Below are positions 26,695-36,544 of a stretch of 64,000 nucleotides of DNA, piece after piece (within the stretch, counting starts at the first letter, position 1; every line of letters starts with the position of its first letter). This DNA is from Anaerolineales bacterium UBA3499. GTDB taxonomy: Bacteria > Chloroflexota > Anaerolineae > Anaerolineales > UBA11657. The stretch is taken from NCBI GenBank assembly GCA_002377585.1, contig DFQC01000005.1:15481-79480 (forward strand), in the 5' to 3' direction. A model generated the notes under the pieces. It was given only the letters and a program-made list of their open reading frames with translations, did not search any database and had not been told where the DNA came from. The position numbers were made by a program, and so were the translations under genes.

Positions 26695-27656
26695 TATACT
26701 TTTCCAAAAACTAACGCTAGCAAAGCCATACGCACATACATTCCATATTCCATTTGCCTAAAATAGGCAGCACGCGGATCCTCATCGACTGCTCTGCTTA
26801 TCTCATCCACTCGTGGTAGTGGATGCATAACAATCATGCGCTCTTTTGCAATATCCATTGTATCAACGTTTACCGCATAGCTCCGATTAACTTTTTCATA
26901 AAGGGATTTATCGACAAACCGCTCTTGTTGTACTCGGGTAACGTACAGCACATCAGTTTCAGAAATAATTGAATCCAAATCCACATGCTTACAAGGTCCC
27001 ACACCACTTTCAATTAAGCTATCAACTAATGCATCTGGTGCTTTCAAGAGGTCCGGGGCAACAAAATGCAATTTTACATCATATAAAGCTAACAGTCTTG
27101 CTAATGAGTGTACTGTACGACCATACTTCAAGTCACCAAGCATAGTGACAGTAAGACCATCGATAGTGCCCAATTCCTCAACAATTGTAAATATATCCAA
27201 TAAAGCTTGGGTGGGATGTTCTCCTATTCCGTCTCCAGCATTTATTATGGGTTTCTCAGACACCTCTGCAGCAATATCAGCCGATCCTTCATCTGGGTGC
27301 CGTAACACAACGGCATCCGAGTAAGACCCCATGCTACGTATTGTATCTCGTAACTCTTCACCTTTAGATACAGATGAAAAAGTAACATTATTTATCTGGA
27401 TAACATTACCGCCAAGACGCTGTGTTGCTGCAGCAAAAGAAGAAGACGTTCGCGTTGAAGGTTCATAAAATAGGTTAGCTAGAAGTTTGCCTTTAAGTAC
27501 ATCTGATGTACCCTCTTTGCGAACCATTCTCCGCATTTCACGCGCTACATCAAAAATAATGTCGAGATCATGATGATTGAATTGCTTAACCGACAGTATG
27601 TCCATTCCATCAAAACGAGAAATACCTTCATCTGGAAGTACATTTATTCGATCCAT
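26694..27656 (-). CDS. pyrB: Aspartate carbamoyltransferase catalytic subunit
   Basis: A 320-residue enzyme joining carbamoyl phosphate and aspartate. The carbamoyl-phosphate loop FYEPSTRTSSSF is at 63-74, HPTQALLDIFTI and GDLKYGRTVHSLARLL are intact, and HPLPRVDEIS precedes the C-terminal RQMEYGMYVRMALL. No pyrI regulatory subunit or carAB gene is in the window. The gene sits within the pyrimidine cluster, between pyrC (65 bases upstream) and pyrFE (one-base overlap). A few extra N-terminal residues before MDILSVKQF could mean the start is further inside. Confidence 0.95.
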   Translation of the reverse strand: MDRINVLPDEGISRFDGMDILSVKQFNHHDLDIIFDVAREMRRMVRKEGTSDVLKGKLLANLFYEPSTRTSSSFAAATQRLGGNVIQINNVTFSSVSKGEELRDTIRSMGSYSDAVVLRHPDEGSADIAAEVSEKPIINAGDGIGEHPTQALLDIFTIVEELGTIDGLTVTMLGDLKYGRTVHSLARLLALYDVKLHFVAPDLLKAPDALVDSLIESGVGPCKHVDLDSIISETDVLYVTRVQQERFVDKSLYEKVNRSYAVNVDTMDIAKERMIVMHPLPRVDEISRAVDEDPRAAYFRQMEYGMYVRMALLALVFGKV

Positions 27657-27720
27657 ACTGATCCCATGTGATTTGACATTGTCTAGTTTACTAATCTTAA
27701 TCGATATGATACTACTATTG

Positions 27721-28788
27721 CTATTGATTCACGTTTTTGCCATATCGAATATGTTGTAAGACCTCTCCTCTATCATATACTGTTTTATTGCGTAGCACTA
27801 CTTTCTTTAGCCGACCTTGTAAATGCCATCCCTCAAAGGGACTCCAGCCACAACGTGAATAAAACTGAGACGCTTTGACTTCCCATTTCTCGTGCACATC
27901 TACTTCAATCCATGTTTCCGGTTGAGGTGCTAATCCAAATATCCTGGCAGGATTGGTGTACATAAGTTCTGTCAATCGCTCCATAGTGAGTCTACCTTCG
28001 CTTACCGCACCAAGCATTAGTGCCAAGCTTGTCTCTAGACCCGGAAACCCTGGTGGTGAATTCAGGCTGTCTTTTTCTAGTAATGTATGAGGCGCATGAT
28101 CAGTGGCAATACAATCAACAACACCATCAGTTATTGCTTGCCATAAAGCATCCTGATCAATGATAGTATTTAATCCCGGACTAACCATATAACGACCTTC
28201 CCTTATGCTGTCAATATCAGTATTGGTCATAAACAAATGGTGAGGAGTCACTTCGCAGGTAACTGCTAAACCTCGTTCTCGCGCAGCTCTGATCAAATCA
28301 ATTTCCTCTTTACGACTAACATGACAAATATGAACTGAGCGACGATGTAACACTGCTAACATTAGTACTGCTGCGGTCATATAAGTTTCTGCATGACATA
28401 GCACCGGTCTATTACTAGGCCATGAAGATATATGAGAATTGACAATATGTAACCCATCTAATCGTAGATCACCAAATGTATCATTCAAATAAAGTTTCAA
28501 ACCTGAAGCCTTATCTGACAACGCAGAAACAGTAGCAGTGTTTTTGCTGGTACCGGCAACATGAATTCCATAATCACAATGTACCCTCCCATGTGCGGCA
28601 TCCAATATAGTCTCAAGACTACTTGAATCCGTAATAGGAGGCGATGTGTTTGGCATAGCGAGTACGCAAGTGTATCCGCCAGCTAACGCGCTAGCAGTAC
28701 CGCTATACCAATCCTCTTTATATGTGTGTCCTGGATCCCTTAAGTGCACATGTGGATCTATAAGTCCTGGCAAACGAATCAAAGACAC
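27721..28788 (-). CDS. pyrC: Dihydroorotase
   Basis: A 355-residue amidohydrolase that cyclises carbamoyl aspartate. Metal ligands are visible in DPHVHLRDPG (H13, H15), the probable carboxylysine K98 in GLKLYLNDTFG, ICHVSRKEE, CEVTPHHLFM, and the catalytic aspartate in CIATDHAPH. The GLKLYLNDTFG form and short length resemble CAD-type dihydroorotases rather than E. coli PyrC. It follows glcF by 25 bases on the same strand and begins the pyrimidine run. Confidence 0.93.
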   Translation of the reverse strand: MSLIRLPGLIDPHVHLRDPGHTYKEDWYSGTASALAGGYTCVLAMPNTSPPITDSSSLETILDAAHGRVHCDYGIHVAGTSKNTATVSALSDKASGLKLYLNDTFGDLRLDGLHIVNSHISSWPSNRPVLCHAETYMTAAVLMLAVLHRRSVHICHVSRKEEIDLIRAARERGLAVTCEVTPHHLFMTNTDIDSIREGRYMVSPGLNTIIDQDALWQAITDGVVDCIATDHAPHTLLEKDSLNSPPGFPGLETSLALMLGAVSEGRLTMERLTELMYTNPARIFGLAPQPETWIEVDVHEKWEVKASQFYSRCGWSPFEGWHLQGRLKKVVLRNKTVYDRGEVLQHIRYGKNVNQ

Positions 28789-28813
28789 TGATTAATCACC
28801 AAAAATGACGAGT

Positions 28814-30070
28814 TTATTCATAAGAATTGTCCAACATCTCCATCACATGCATCACAGGAATTTCATTATTAATAACGCGCAAATGAGATTCAATTTGTGT
28901 AATGCAACCAATATTGGTAGTCACCAAACCACTGGCGCCAGTTTCTACTACTTTTGCCGCTTTTCGAGCTCCCAATTGCTCAGCAATTTCTGGCTGTTCA
29001 ATATTGTAGATGCCTGCCGAACCACAACATGTCTCTCCATCAGAAAGATCCACAACCTCTAGATCAGGCACCTGATCCATCAACCGCCGAGGTGCATCTC
29101 TTACGCCCTGCGCATGAGACAAATGACAAGCATCATGATACGCAACCTTCTTGAGATTTGTTGGACCAGGTAAGTGAGACAAACCCAAATCGTCCAAAAA
29201 AACAGTGGCATCCTGCACCTTGTTAGCGAAATCTCTTGCTATTGATAATTCGCTAGTGTTGTTAAACAGCATTTCATATTCACTAATACCCGAGCCACAC
29301 CCAGCAGCTGTGGTAAGTACGACATCGACATCACTAGGAAAAACCTGCAAATTCCTCAATGCTAACTTTCTAGATTTCTCGAGTGATCCCGAGTGCAATG
29401 TCAAAGCTCCGCAACACCCCTGCCCTCTGGGTACAACCACTTCAACCCCATTCTTACTAAGCACTCGTACAGTAGCTTCATTTATTCCAGGCGCTAGCAC
29501 AGACTGTACACATCCTTGCATTAGAGCAACACGCGCACGCCTCTTGCCTATAGCAGCAACAATATCTGGAATATGATTAGAGGTTGGCACATTTGATGGC
29601 AACAACTCAAGGATTGTAGCGATTTTTTTGGGTAACACTGCTTTGAACAATTTGGCAAACATACCAAGTAACATAGCCACCCGAAAACGGGCAGGATAAG
29701 GCATTGTCTCTAGAACAATCTGTCTCAACCATGTATCCAATATACTGCCATTGGTTCTGTTATTTTCTGCATAAGAGCGAAACAAAATAAGTAAATCCCC
29801 ATACGGCACGTCTGGAGGACAAGCCGTTGTACAAGCCATACAGCCTAGGCACCGGTCCACGAATGGTTGTGCTTCTTGTACAGACAATGTTCCTTCTAAT
29901 ACATTTTTCATCAACAATATGCGCCCGCGTGGCGAATCCATCTCCTGACCAAGCACCTGATATGTCGGACAAGCTGGCAGACAAAAACCACAGTGCACAC
30001 ATGACTTAACTGCACTTGCCATAATGCCTCCATTAGGGCCTAATCTGTCAACAGGAATATTGTGTTGCAT
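28814..30070 (-). CDS. glcF: Glycolate oxidase iron-sulfur subunit
   Basis: A 418-residue two-cluster Fe-S protein of the GlcF type. The first [4Fe-4S] motif is CVHCGFCLPACPT (C24, C27, C30, C34) and the second CLGCMACTTACPPDVPYG. Two CCG-type heterodisulfide-like modules follow (GQGCCGAL and GETCCGSAGIYN). It transfers electrons from the GlcD/GlcE flavoproteins, probably to the quinone pool. It overlaps glcE by one base. With glcD and glcE it forms a full glycolate or 2-hydroxyacid dehydrogenase complex. Confidence 0.92.
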   Translation of the reverse strand: MQHNIPVDRLGPNGGIMASAVKSCVHCGFCLPACPTYQVLGQEMDSPRGRILLMKNVLEGTLSVQEAQPFVDRCLGCMACTTACPPDVPYGDLLILFRSYAENNRTNGSILDTWLRQIVLETMPYPARFRVAMLLGMFAKLFKAVLPKKIATILELLPSNVPTSNHIPDIVAAIGKRRARVALMQGCVQSVLAPGINEATVRVLSKNGVEVVVPRGQGCCGALTLHSGSLEKSRKLALRNLQVFPSDVDVVLTTAAGCGSGISEYEMLFNNTSELSIARDFANKVQDATVFLDDLGLSHLPGPTNLKKVAYHDACHLSHAQGVRDAPRRLMDQVPDLEVVDLSDGETCCGSAGIYNIEQPEIAEQLGARKAAKVVETGASGLVTTNIGCITQIESHLRVINNEIPVMHVMEMLDNSYE

Positions 30071-31152
30071 TATAGAGGTAAGAACCTTCCTTCAGGATCA
30101 AAGGCACTTTTTACTTTGTCAGCAAAGATGCTAATGGTCGAAGACGTTCCTAGCCAAGGTGTTTCCGGACTACCTATAATCAGTAAACCTCCTAAACCCA
30201 AACCAGACAAAATTGTATCTATCTCTTGAGTAGTTCCGGACCAGCCAATCCAAGCAACGTTGCCACCGACGCTATATTTACGATGTGATTTGCTATTAGT
30301 AAGACACTTATCTAGTTGAGGAATAAGATTAGGCATAATGGGAACTTTGATTAAAGAATAGTCGTCAGGTAACCACAAAAATTCTCTTATATGTTCCCAC
30401 AGATCAAGTTCCACATCTCCTAGTATTATTTTGGCACCATCTCTATACTCCGACAACCGTTCTAACCTATTGTTCAAAGTGGTAGACAATCCTCCCAACC
30501 TTGCCCTCACAATCCCGTTAGATTCCAAGTCAAGAGCAAACAAGTCAATTGGAGTACGCGTCATCTCTTTGACAAAATCTACGGCATCATCAATATCACC
30601 ACAGTCCCATTCGACAGTACCAAAACTATTCATATTAGGAAAAACCTTCAATGTTATTTCTGAGATAATACCAAATCTTCCCAAACTACCTATCATTAAT
30701 TTCGGAAAGTCAAATCCTGCTACATTTTTCACAACTTTAGCACCACCACTGATTATTTCTCCAGCACCTGAGACCCACTCTAAACCTAAAACAAAGTCTC
30801 GGGCACCACCAAATCGGTAACAACCAGGCCCACTTAATCCAGTAGCTAATGTACCGCCTATGGTAGATCCAATATTAGCCATTGGTGGATCAAATGGAAG
30901 CCACTGTCCATTTTCTACTAGCATCTCGGTTATATCTTTTAGTGATGTGCCTGATAAAGCAGTAAAGATGAATTCTTCGGGCCGATATTCCAATATGCCT
31001 GAAAGATTAGAAAGATCTATTACAGTCCCGTTAGCACTAGAAGTTGACAAAGCAGTTTTCGTGCCACCACCACGTATCAACATTGGAGTCGATGCTGTAT
31101 TTACAGCCTCCTGCACCTCGCTTACTGATTTAGGTTCCAGCACTTTTTCCAA
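30070..31152 (-). CDS. glcE: Glycolate oxidase FAD-binding subunit
   Basis: A 360-residue FAD_binding_4 protein shorter than GlcD, as expected of GlcE. The PP-loop region PMLIRGGGTKTALS binds the FAD pyrophosphate; GSTIGGTLATGLSGPGCYRFG and GGAKVVKNVAGFDFPKL are family-typical. The C-terminus ends in a short cap with FDPEGRFLP. It should pair with GlcD (gene 48 bases upstream) and GlcF (one-base overlap downstream). Confidence 0.9.
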   Translation of the reverse strand: MEKVLEPKSVSEVQEAVNTASTPMLIRGGGTKTALSTSSANGTVIDLSNLSGILEYRPEEFIFTALSGTSLKDITEMLVENGQWLPFDPPMANIGSTIGGTLATGLSGPGCYRFGGARDFVLGLEWVSGAGEIISGGAKVVKNVAGFDFPKLMIGSLGRFGIISEITLKVFPNMNSFGTVEWDCGDIDDAVDFVKEMTRTPIDLFALDLESNGIVRARLGGLSTTLNNRLERLSEYRDGAKIILGDVELDLWEHIREFLWLPDDYSLIKVPIMPNLIPQLDKCLTNSKSHRKYSVGGNVAWIGWSGTTQEIDTILSGLGLGGLLIIGSPETPWLGTSSTISIFADKVKSAFDPEGRFLPL

Positions 31153-31200
31153 TCCGCTTTTGAATACAGCAGAGATGCATTTTCAAGTTATTTGTAAACA

Positions 31201-32595
31201 TCATATACCCGGCAGCCGGTCTACAGGAAACATCTTACCAGCATTAGCAATACCTTTTGGATCAAATTCGTTAGTCAACTTTAGCATTTGATTAATATCC
31301 TGATCCGAAAACATATCTGTCATCAAATGACGTTTTTCCATGCCCACACCATGCTCTCCAGTAATTGCACCTCCACGCCGAACACACATTTTGACAATCT
31401 CACTTGCAACGGCTTCAGCTTTCTCAAGCATGCCGTCTTCCTTATTGTCAAATAGAACATTAGGGTGAAGATTGCCATCTCCAGCATGAAATACATTAGC
31501 AACCCTGACTCCATATTCCTGACTTAGGGAATCTATTTCAGCCAATGCTGCACCAAGCTGATTGCGTGGCACTACACCATCTTGCACAATGTATGCTGGA
31601 CTAATCTTGCCAAGTGCGCCAAAAGCTCCTTTTCTACCTTTCCAAATTAAGCTGCGTTCTATTTCATTTCTCGCACTTCTAACATTATATGCACCTGACT
31701 TGCTGACAATTTCTTGTAAATTCACAAATTCTTCTTCAACTGCAGAGGACTCGCCCTCTAGCTCTACGATTAATACCGCTCCAGCATCAATTGGATATCC
31801 ACCATTAACAAATTCTTCTACTGCCCTTACAGTTAGATTGTCCATTATTTCCATCGCACCTGGCAACAAACCAGAAGCAACAATAGCTGCAACAGCATCT
31901 CCTGCTAGCTCCATACTAGGATAAGCAGCCAGTACAGTCCTATACGCTTCAGGAATTGGTAATAGACGTAGTGTAATCTCCAATGCTATACCCAACAAAC
32001 CCTCGGAACCTACAAACAATCCGACCAAATCAGGACCTACGTTCTCAAGACTTGATCCGCCTAATTCCACTAAATTTCCATCAGGCAATACAGCTTTGAT
32101 TCCCATGACATGATTGCTAGTCATACCATATTTAAGGCAATGGGCACCGCCGGAATTAAATGCGACATTACCTCCAATAGTACATACACCTTGGCTAGAT
32201 GGATCAGGGGCATAATAGAGACCATAAGAGCGTGCTGCGTCCGACACATTTTTATTTATCACACCTGATTCAACAACTGCTATGCGCTGTTCTATATCCA
32301 GACTCAGTATGCGGTTTAGACGGTTCAATCCAATTACAATTCCATCGGTGTTTGGTAACGAACCGCCCGAAAGACTAGTGCCACTACCTCGTGCAACAAA
32401 AGGCACACTGTACCGATGACATAATTGGACTATGTCAACCACTTCAGATTGTTGCTCCGGCAAAACAACTGCTCGAGGAAGCGCCTTGAAAGCCGTCAAC
32501 CCATCTGATTCATATGGAATCAATTCAGATTTCGCAGTCAAAATCTGATCCCGCGTGAGCATTTTACTCAGTTCATCGACAAAATCACTAAACAT
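31201..32595 (-). CDS. glcD: Glycolate oxidase FAD-linked subunit
   Basis: A 464-residue flavoprotein with FAD_binding_4 and FAD-oxidase C domains. Seen are VPFVARGSGTSLSGGSLP, CTIGGNVAFNSGGAHCLKYG, GSEGLLGIALEITLRLLP, NVFHAGDGNLHPNVLFD and the C-terminal TGEHGVGMEKR with FDPKGIANAGKMFP. It oxidises glycolate or another 2-hydroxy acid such as D-lactate. The operon order glcD-glcE-glcF favours glycolate. It starts 10 bases after the xdhC stop. Confidence 0.92.
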   Translation of the reverse strand: MFSDFVDELSKMLTRDQILTAKSELIPYESDGLTAFKALPRAVVLPEQQSEVVDIVQLCHRYSVPFVARGSGTSLSGGSLPNTDGIVIGLNRLNRILSLDIEQRIAVVESGVINKNVSDAARSYGLYYAPDPSSQGVCTIGGNVAFNSGGAHCLKYGMTSNHVMGIKAVLPDGNLVELGGSSLENVGPDLVGLFVGSEGLLGIALEITLRLLPIPEAYRTVLAAYPSMELAGDAVAAIVASGLLPGAMEIMDNLTVRAVEEFVNGGYPIDAGAVLIVELEGESSAVEEEFVNLQEIVSKSGAYNVRSARNEIERSLIWKGRKGAFGALGKISPAYIVQDGVVPRNQLGAALAEIDSLSQEYGVRVANVFHAGDGNLHPNVLFDNKEDGMLEKAEAVASEIVKMCVRRGGAITGEHGVGMEKRHLMTDMFSDQDINQMLKLTNEFDPKGIANAGKMFPVDRLPGI

Positions 32596-32605
32596 CTAGA
32601 TTATT

Positions 32606-33628
32606 CTAATTCTTCCTGTAATATATTGTTGTTATCTCGGCCATTATGGCGAGTGCTATCTCTTGTGGAGAACGCCCTCCAATGTCTAATCCAATAGGTG
32701 CTGATAGTCTGTCGATATCTTTTTGTTTTAGTCCTGCTTCAAACAGACGTTTTAACCTTGATGCATTAGTAGTCTGACTGCCAAGAGCCCCAACATAAAA
32801 TGCTTGGCTAGGCAATGCTTTGACTAAAGCTATATCATCTATCTTAGGGTCATGAGTTAATACTGCGACCGCTGTAGAACTATTTAACTCAAGCTCGTCT
32901 AATGCACTATCTGGCCATGACTGAAGCAGTAAATCAACATGTGGGAATCGGTCTTCACTACCAAATGAACGTCGCGGGTCAATCACTATTGTACGGTAAC
33001 CAATCATCTTTGCTATTTCAGATAGTGGTATAGCAATATGCACTCCACCTATCAATATAAGTGTAAGAGGAGCTGATACCACCTCAACGAACAATTCAAT
33101 GCTATTCTGTAATTTAACTGTTTTTGAAGCACCTTGCTGTAACGAGTATCTAGCAACACTTAAAGCATCATTATCTAAGTTAGAGTTAATACTACCTGTT
33201 TGATCACCATTTTCAGTGACAACCATCTGACGTCCAAGTATATTTTTGGAACCACCAATGACAGTGATTGTGACAAGATTTTCATTGTCTGAAGCCCTAA
33301 TAGCACGAAATACATCCTCATTTAGCAATTGTACAAACACGGATATTGTGCCACCACATGCTAGACCTACTTCCCATGCTGTATCATCTGTAACTCCAAA
33401 TTCCAATAGGCTAGATTGACCGGTGTTAAACACCTGTTTAGCAGCTTCTACAATAGCACCCTCAACACAACCCCCACTTACTGAACCGCACATTTTGCCG
33501 TTAGCAGTAAGCGCCATCTTGGCTCCAACACCACGTGGGGCTGATCCCCAAGTATCCACAACTGTAGCTAATACTACATCCTGCCCTTCAGATATCCAGC
33601 TATCTAACTCCAGTATTATATCTTTCAC
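32606..33628 (-). CDS. XdhC/CoxI-family molybdenum hydroxylase maturation factor
   Basis: A 340-residue protein with the XdhC/CoxI N-terminal domain (TVVDTWGSAPRGVGAKM, then CGSVSGGCVEGAIVEA with C54) and a C-terminal Rossmann domain (LTLILIGGVHIAIPLS, VIDPRRSFGSEDRF). Such proteins bind and sulfurate Moco before insertion into xanthine-dehydrogenase-type enzymes. The obvious client is the hydroxylase at 13107-22830, about 10 kb away. It lies in the same-strand run that leads into glcDEF, which could point to a shared transcript rather than shared function. Confidence 0.88.
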   Translation of the reverse strand: MKDIILELDSWISEGQDVVLATVVDTWGSAPRGVGAKMALTANGKMCGSVSGGCVEGAIVEAAKQVFNTGQSSLLEFGVTDDTAWEVGLACGGTISVFVQLLNEDVFRAIRASDNENLVTITVIGGSKNILGRQMVVTENGDQTGSINSNLDNDALSVARYSLQQGASKTVKLQNSIELFVEVVSAPLTLILIGGVHIAIPLSEIAKMIGYRTIVIDPRRSFGSEDRFPHVDLLLQSWPDSALDELELNSSTAVAVLTHDPKIDDIALVKALPSQAFYVGALGSQTTNASRLKRLFEAGLKQKDIDRLSAPIGLDIGGRSPQEIALAIMAEITTIYYRKN

Positions 33629-33685
33629 AAAAACTACCTCAATCCAAAATAGCTACAAGGTCATATCTAAATTCCAACTTCCATT

Positions 33686-34186
33686 TTACCCATAAGAATT
33701 CAAATCTATAATCTGAGGCGAATGTCCACAACCATTAATAAAATGTACCAAATCTGATGAACGAATAGTAGTAGTAGATGTGTTCTCTAAGGGATGAAAG
33801 TTCAATAACTCGTGTTCCAAAATATTACAGTCCAGTACTACATTGACACACTTTTCGTAATCATTAATGAGCGCAAATGGTGTGACTGACCCAGCTTTTA
33901 CACCAAGCACTTCTCCCAATATATTTTCCGGACAAAAGGACAGATGTCCAGACCCTATCAGATGTCGCAATTTTTTCAGATCTACCATAGCATCTTCTAA
34001 AGTAACCAATAACCACAATTTCTTAGATTTGTCCCTTAAAAACAGATTCTTACAATGCCCGCCATCAATATCTCCACGTATTGATTGACTTTGCTCTACT
34101 GTAAATACAGGTCTATGTTCGAATGTGGTCACAGGTATGTCCAACTCGCACAATCTATTAAACAGGTCAGCCTTTGTAGCTACCAT
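33686..34186 (-). CDS. YbaK-fold aminoacyl-tRNA deacylase (PrdX/ProXp-ala type)
   Basis: A 166-residue trans-editing domain. The HCKNLFLRDKSKKLWLLVT segment carries the conserved lysine of YbaK/ProX proteins, preceded by TVEQSQSIRGDIDGG and followed by GEVLGVKAGSVTPFAL. This spacing is typical of PrdX-type enzymes that clear Ala- or Cys-mischarged tRNAs, and the FxHxPVFTVEQS start fits. It acts in the cytoplasm as a stand-alone protein. It lies 57 bases upstream of xdhC on the same strand. Confidence 0.87.
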   Translation of the reverse strand: MVATKADLFNRLCELDIPVTTFEHRPVFTVEQSQSIRGDIDGGHCKNLFLRDKSKKLWLLVTLEDAMVDLKKLRHLIGSGHLSFCPENILGEVLGVKAGSVTPFALINDYEKCVNVVLDCNILEHELLNFHPLENTSTTTIRSSDLVHFINGCGHSPQIIDLNSYG

Positions 34187-34273
34187 GGCACCTTTCCAAA
34201 GAATTACTCACAGAAGGTAAATCGCAGGAAAACATTTGTAGTTCAAGTCATTTTCCTGAATTTAACAATAAAT

Positions 34274-36307
34274 TCAACTTTGCACCATGTCGCGAATATG
34301 TTCGACCACCTCCGGATTTGCTAAAGTTGTTATATCGCCAACATCGGTCGTATTAGAAATGGAAGCGAGGACACGCCGCATGATTTTTCCTGACCGAGTT
34401 TTAGGCATGTCAGGCACAATCCAGACATTTTTAGGTCTGGCAATCTTGCCAATTTCGGTTTCAATTGCAAGTACTATTGCTTTTTCAAGATCCTTGCTGG
34501 CTTGCACTCTAGGTTGCAGCGAAACATAGACATCAGGCACTGTCCCTTTCAGATCATCTGAAACCGGCACAACAGCTGCTTCTGCCAGTTCAGGAATAGT
34601 CATACAGGCCGACTCCAGCTCTTTAGTACCTAGCCTATGACCCGCAACATTGATAACATCATCGACTCGACCCAATATACGATAATAACCATCCGAACTC
34701 TGTGTAGCAGCATCACCTGGAAAGTACGGCCAGTCACGCCAATCTTTACTTTCTGGATTCTTACAGTATTTCTGATAGTAAGTTTTGACATAGCGGTCAC
34801 GGTCTCCCCATATGGTTTGCAATCCACCTGGCCACGGATTCTGTATACAAATGTTGCCAGCTATACCACTACCTTCCGCTACTGTATTTCCATCTTCATC
34901 ATAAATCACCGGATGTATCCCAGGCATCGCCGGACCAGCACTACCTGGTTTCATAGCGTGGAGAGCAGGCATTGTGCTACACAAAAACCCTCCTGTCTCA
35001 GTCTGCCACCAAGTATCCACGACAGCAGCTTTGCCTTTACCAATAACGTCATAGTACCAACGCCACACCTCTGGTTCAATTGGTTCACCAACTGTAGTCA
35101 TATGCTTAAACTCAAAATTATATTTTTTCGGTTCGTCAGGCCCAGATTTGCGCAACATACGTACCGTAGTAGGTGCTGTATGGAAAATATTTACACCTAA
35201 ACGCTCAGCGATGCGCCAAGGTCGACCAGCATCTGGAAAAGTTGGTACACCTTCATACATGACACTGGTAGCAGCTAGCGCCAATGGACCATACACTATA
35301 TATGAGTGTCCAGTAATCCAACCAATGTCAGCCATACACCAGTACACATCTTCAGGATGTATATCCTGAACATATTTTGAAGTACCAGCCACATAGGTAA
35401 GATAACCACCGATACTATGTTGACATCCTTTAGGCTTGCCTGTAGTACCGCTGGTATACATCAAAAAGAGGGGAGCATCCGCATCTAACTCTACAGGATC
35501 AACTCTAACACCGCTAAACTTTGATAAATGTTCATCTATGAAAAAATCACGGTCCGGCTTCATAGGAACCTCTGATTGATATGCGTCTGGATAACGCCTC
35601 CAGACCAACACCTTGTCGACAATTTGCCCAGCATCACTTGCTACTTTAACTGCCTCATCAGCCTTAACTTTGTGATCCAACATTTTGCCATTACGATAAT
35701 AGCCATCAGTAGTGATAAGAATTGAACTGCCTGAATCGGCAATCCTTTCACCACAAGCCTTGCCACTAAACCCACCAAAAACTACCGAGTGAATAATACC
35801 CAGGCGAGCACAAGCAAGCATCACAACAGGAAGCTCAGTAGACATTGGCATATGAATTGTTACACGATCACCTGTGTTAAGTCCTGCAAAATCACGTAAA
35901 AGAGCAGCTGTCTCATTCACTCGTACATAAAGCTCTTGATATGTAACAATCTCATGTGGCTCGTGCTCAAGTTCAGGCACAAACACAATCGCGGCTTTAT
36001 TTCGATTTGCAACCAGATGACGATCTACACAATTGTAGCTAGCATTGATTTTTCCTCCTACAAACCATTTCCAACAAGGAGCATCACTAGCATCAAATGT
36101 TGTATCCCATCTTTTGTACCAGCTTAATAAATCAGCGTATTCATGAAAACATTCAGGAAAATTATCCAGACCAAAACGATTATAGATACCTTGGTCCGTC
36201 ATATTAGCTTGCGCTACAAATTCATCGCTAGGATGAAAATATTGTTCTTCTTGCCAATGTACGGCAATTTGTGCTTCCGTTACCTTTCCGTGATCTTTAT
36301 TGTTCAT
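34274..36307 (-). CDS. acs: Acetyl-CoA synthetase (AMP-forming)
   Basis: A 677-residue adenylate-forming enzyme that activates acetate to acetyl-CoA. The P-loop YTSGTTGKPKGCQHSIGGYL, the DTWWQTETGG motif, DVINVAGHRLGT and the C-terminal PKTRSGKIMRR with the acetylatable lysine are present. N-terminal WYKRWDTTFD matches the Acs cap. Length is the usual ~650-680. The start has an AGGAT ribosome-like site. It stands opposite the MoaD-like gene. An 8-bp inverted repeat (34225-34232 / 34251-34258) follows the stop, but it lacks a U tract. Confidence 0.95.
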   Translation of the reverse strand: MNNKDHGKVTEAQIAVHWQEEQYFHPSDEFVAQANMTDQGIYNRFGLDNFPECFHEYADLLSWYKRWDTTFDASDAPCWKWFVGGKINASYNCVDRHLVANRNKAAIVFVPELEHEPHEIVTYQELYVRVNETAALLRDFAGLNTGDRVTIHMPMSTELPVVMLACARLGIIHSVVFGGFSGKACGERIADSGSSILITTDGYYRNGKMLDHKVKADEAVKVASDAGQIVDKVLVWRRYPDAYQSEVPMKPDRDFFIDEHLSKFSGVRVDPVELDADAPLFLMYTSGTTGKPKGCQHSIGGYLTYVAGTSKYVQDIHPEDVYWCMADIGWITGHSYIVYGPLALAATSVMYEGVPTFPDAGRPWRIAERLGVNIFHTAPTTVRMLRKSGPDEPKKYNFEFKHMTTVGEPIEPEVWRWYYDVIGKGKAAVVDTWWQTETGGFLCSTMPALHAMKPGSAGPAMPGIHPVIYDEDGNTVAEGSGIAGNICIQNPWPGGLQTIWGDRDRYVKTYYQKYCKNPESKDWRDWPYFPGDAATQSSDGYYRILGRVDDVINVAGHRLGTKELESACMTIPELAEAAVVPVSDDLKGTVPDVYVSLQPRVQASKDLEKAIVLAIETEIGKIARPKNVWIVPDMPKTRSGKIMRRVLASISNTTDVGDITTLANPEVVEHIRDMVQS

Positions 36308-36452
36308 GGTTGTAATCCTTTAATCCTAATAAGTAGTGCCATGAAAGTGTCTAGCTACTTTAGCACAACGATACCGAATTGCAAATATGTGTGTCAAGTT
36401 AAAACTTTGTTAGCGGCAACTTAAAGACAAGAGGTTCATTCACCAACATAAT

Positions 36453-36481
36453 TTGGGGGGAAGCGCGCGATATGTTATTAT
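36453..36481 (+). promoter_or_regulatory. Possible sigma70-type promoter for the MoaD-like gene
   Basis: TTGGGG (36453-36458), a 17-base spacer and TATTAT (36476-36481) preceded by TGT, an extended -10. The predicted start near 36488 would leave a ~57-base leader before the TTG at 36545. The -35 match is only half, so this is a tentative call. Confidence 0.35.
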
Positions 36482-36544
36482 CACTCGCAACAAATACTGG
36501 ATAACAGTAGCACTCGACTATTTCAAGTACAGGAAATATTAGTA

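Noticed and set aside
34225..34258. 8-bp inverted repeat CAGGAAAA/TTTTCCTG after acs
   Set aside because: Loop of 18 bases, weak stem and no U tract; not convincing as a terminator.
34637..35200. 187-codon plus-strand reading frame inside the acetyl-CoA synthetase gene
   Set aside because: Antisense to a fully conserved gene, with low-complexity Ile/Thr/Ser-rich translation and no family resemblance or ribosome site.
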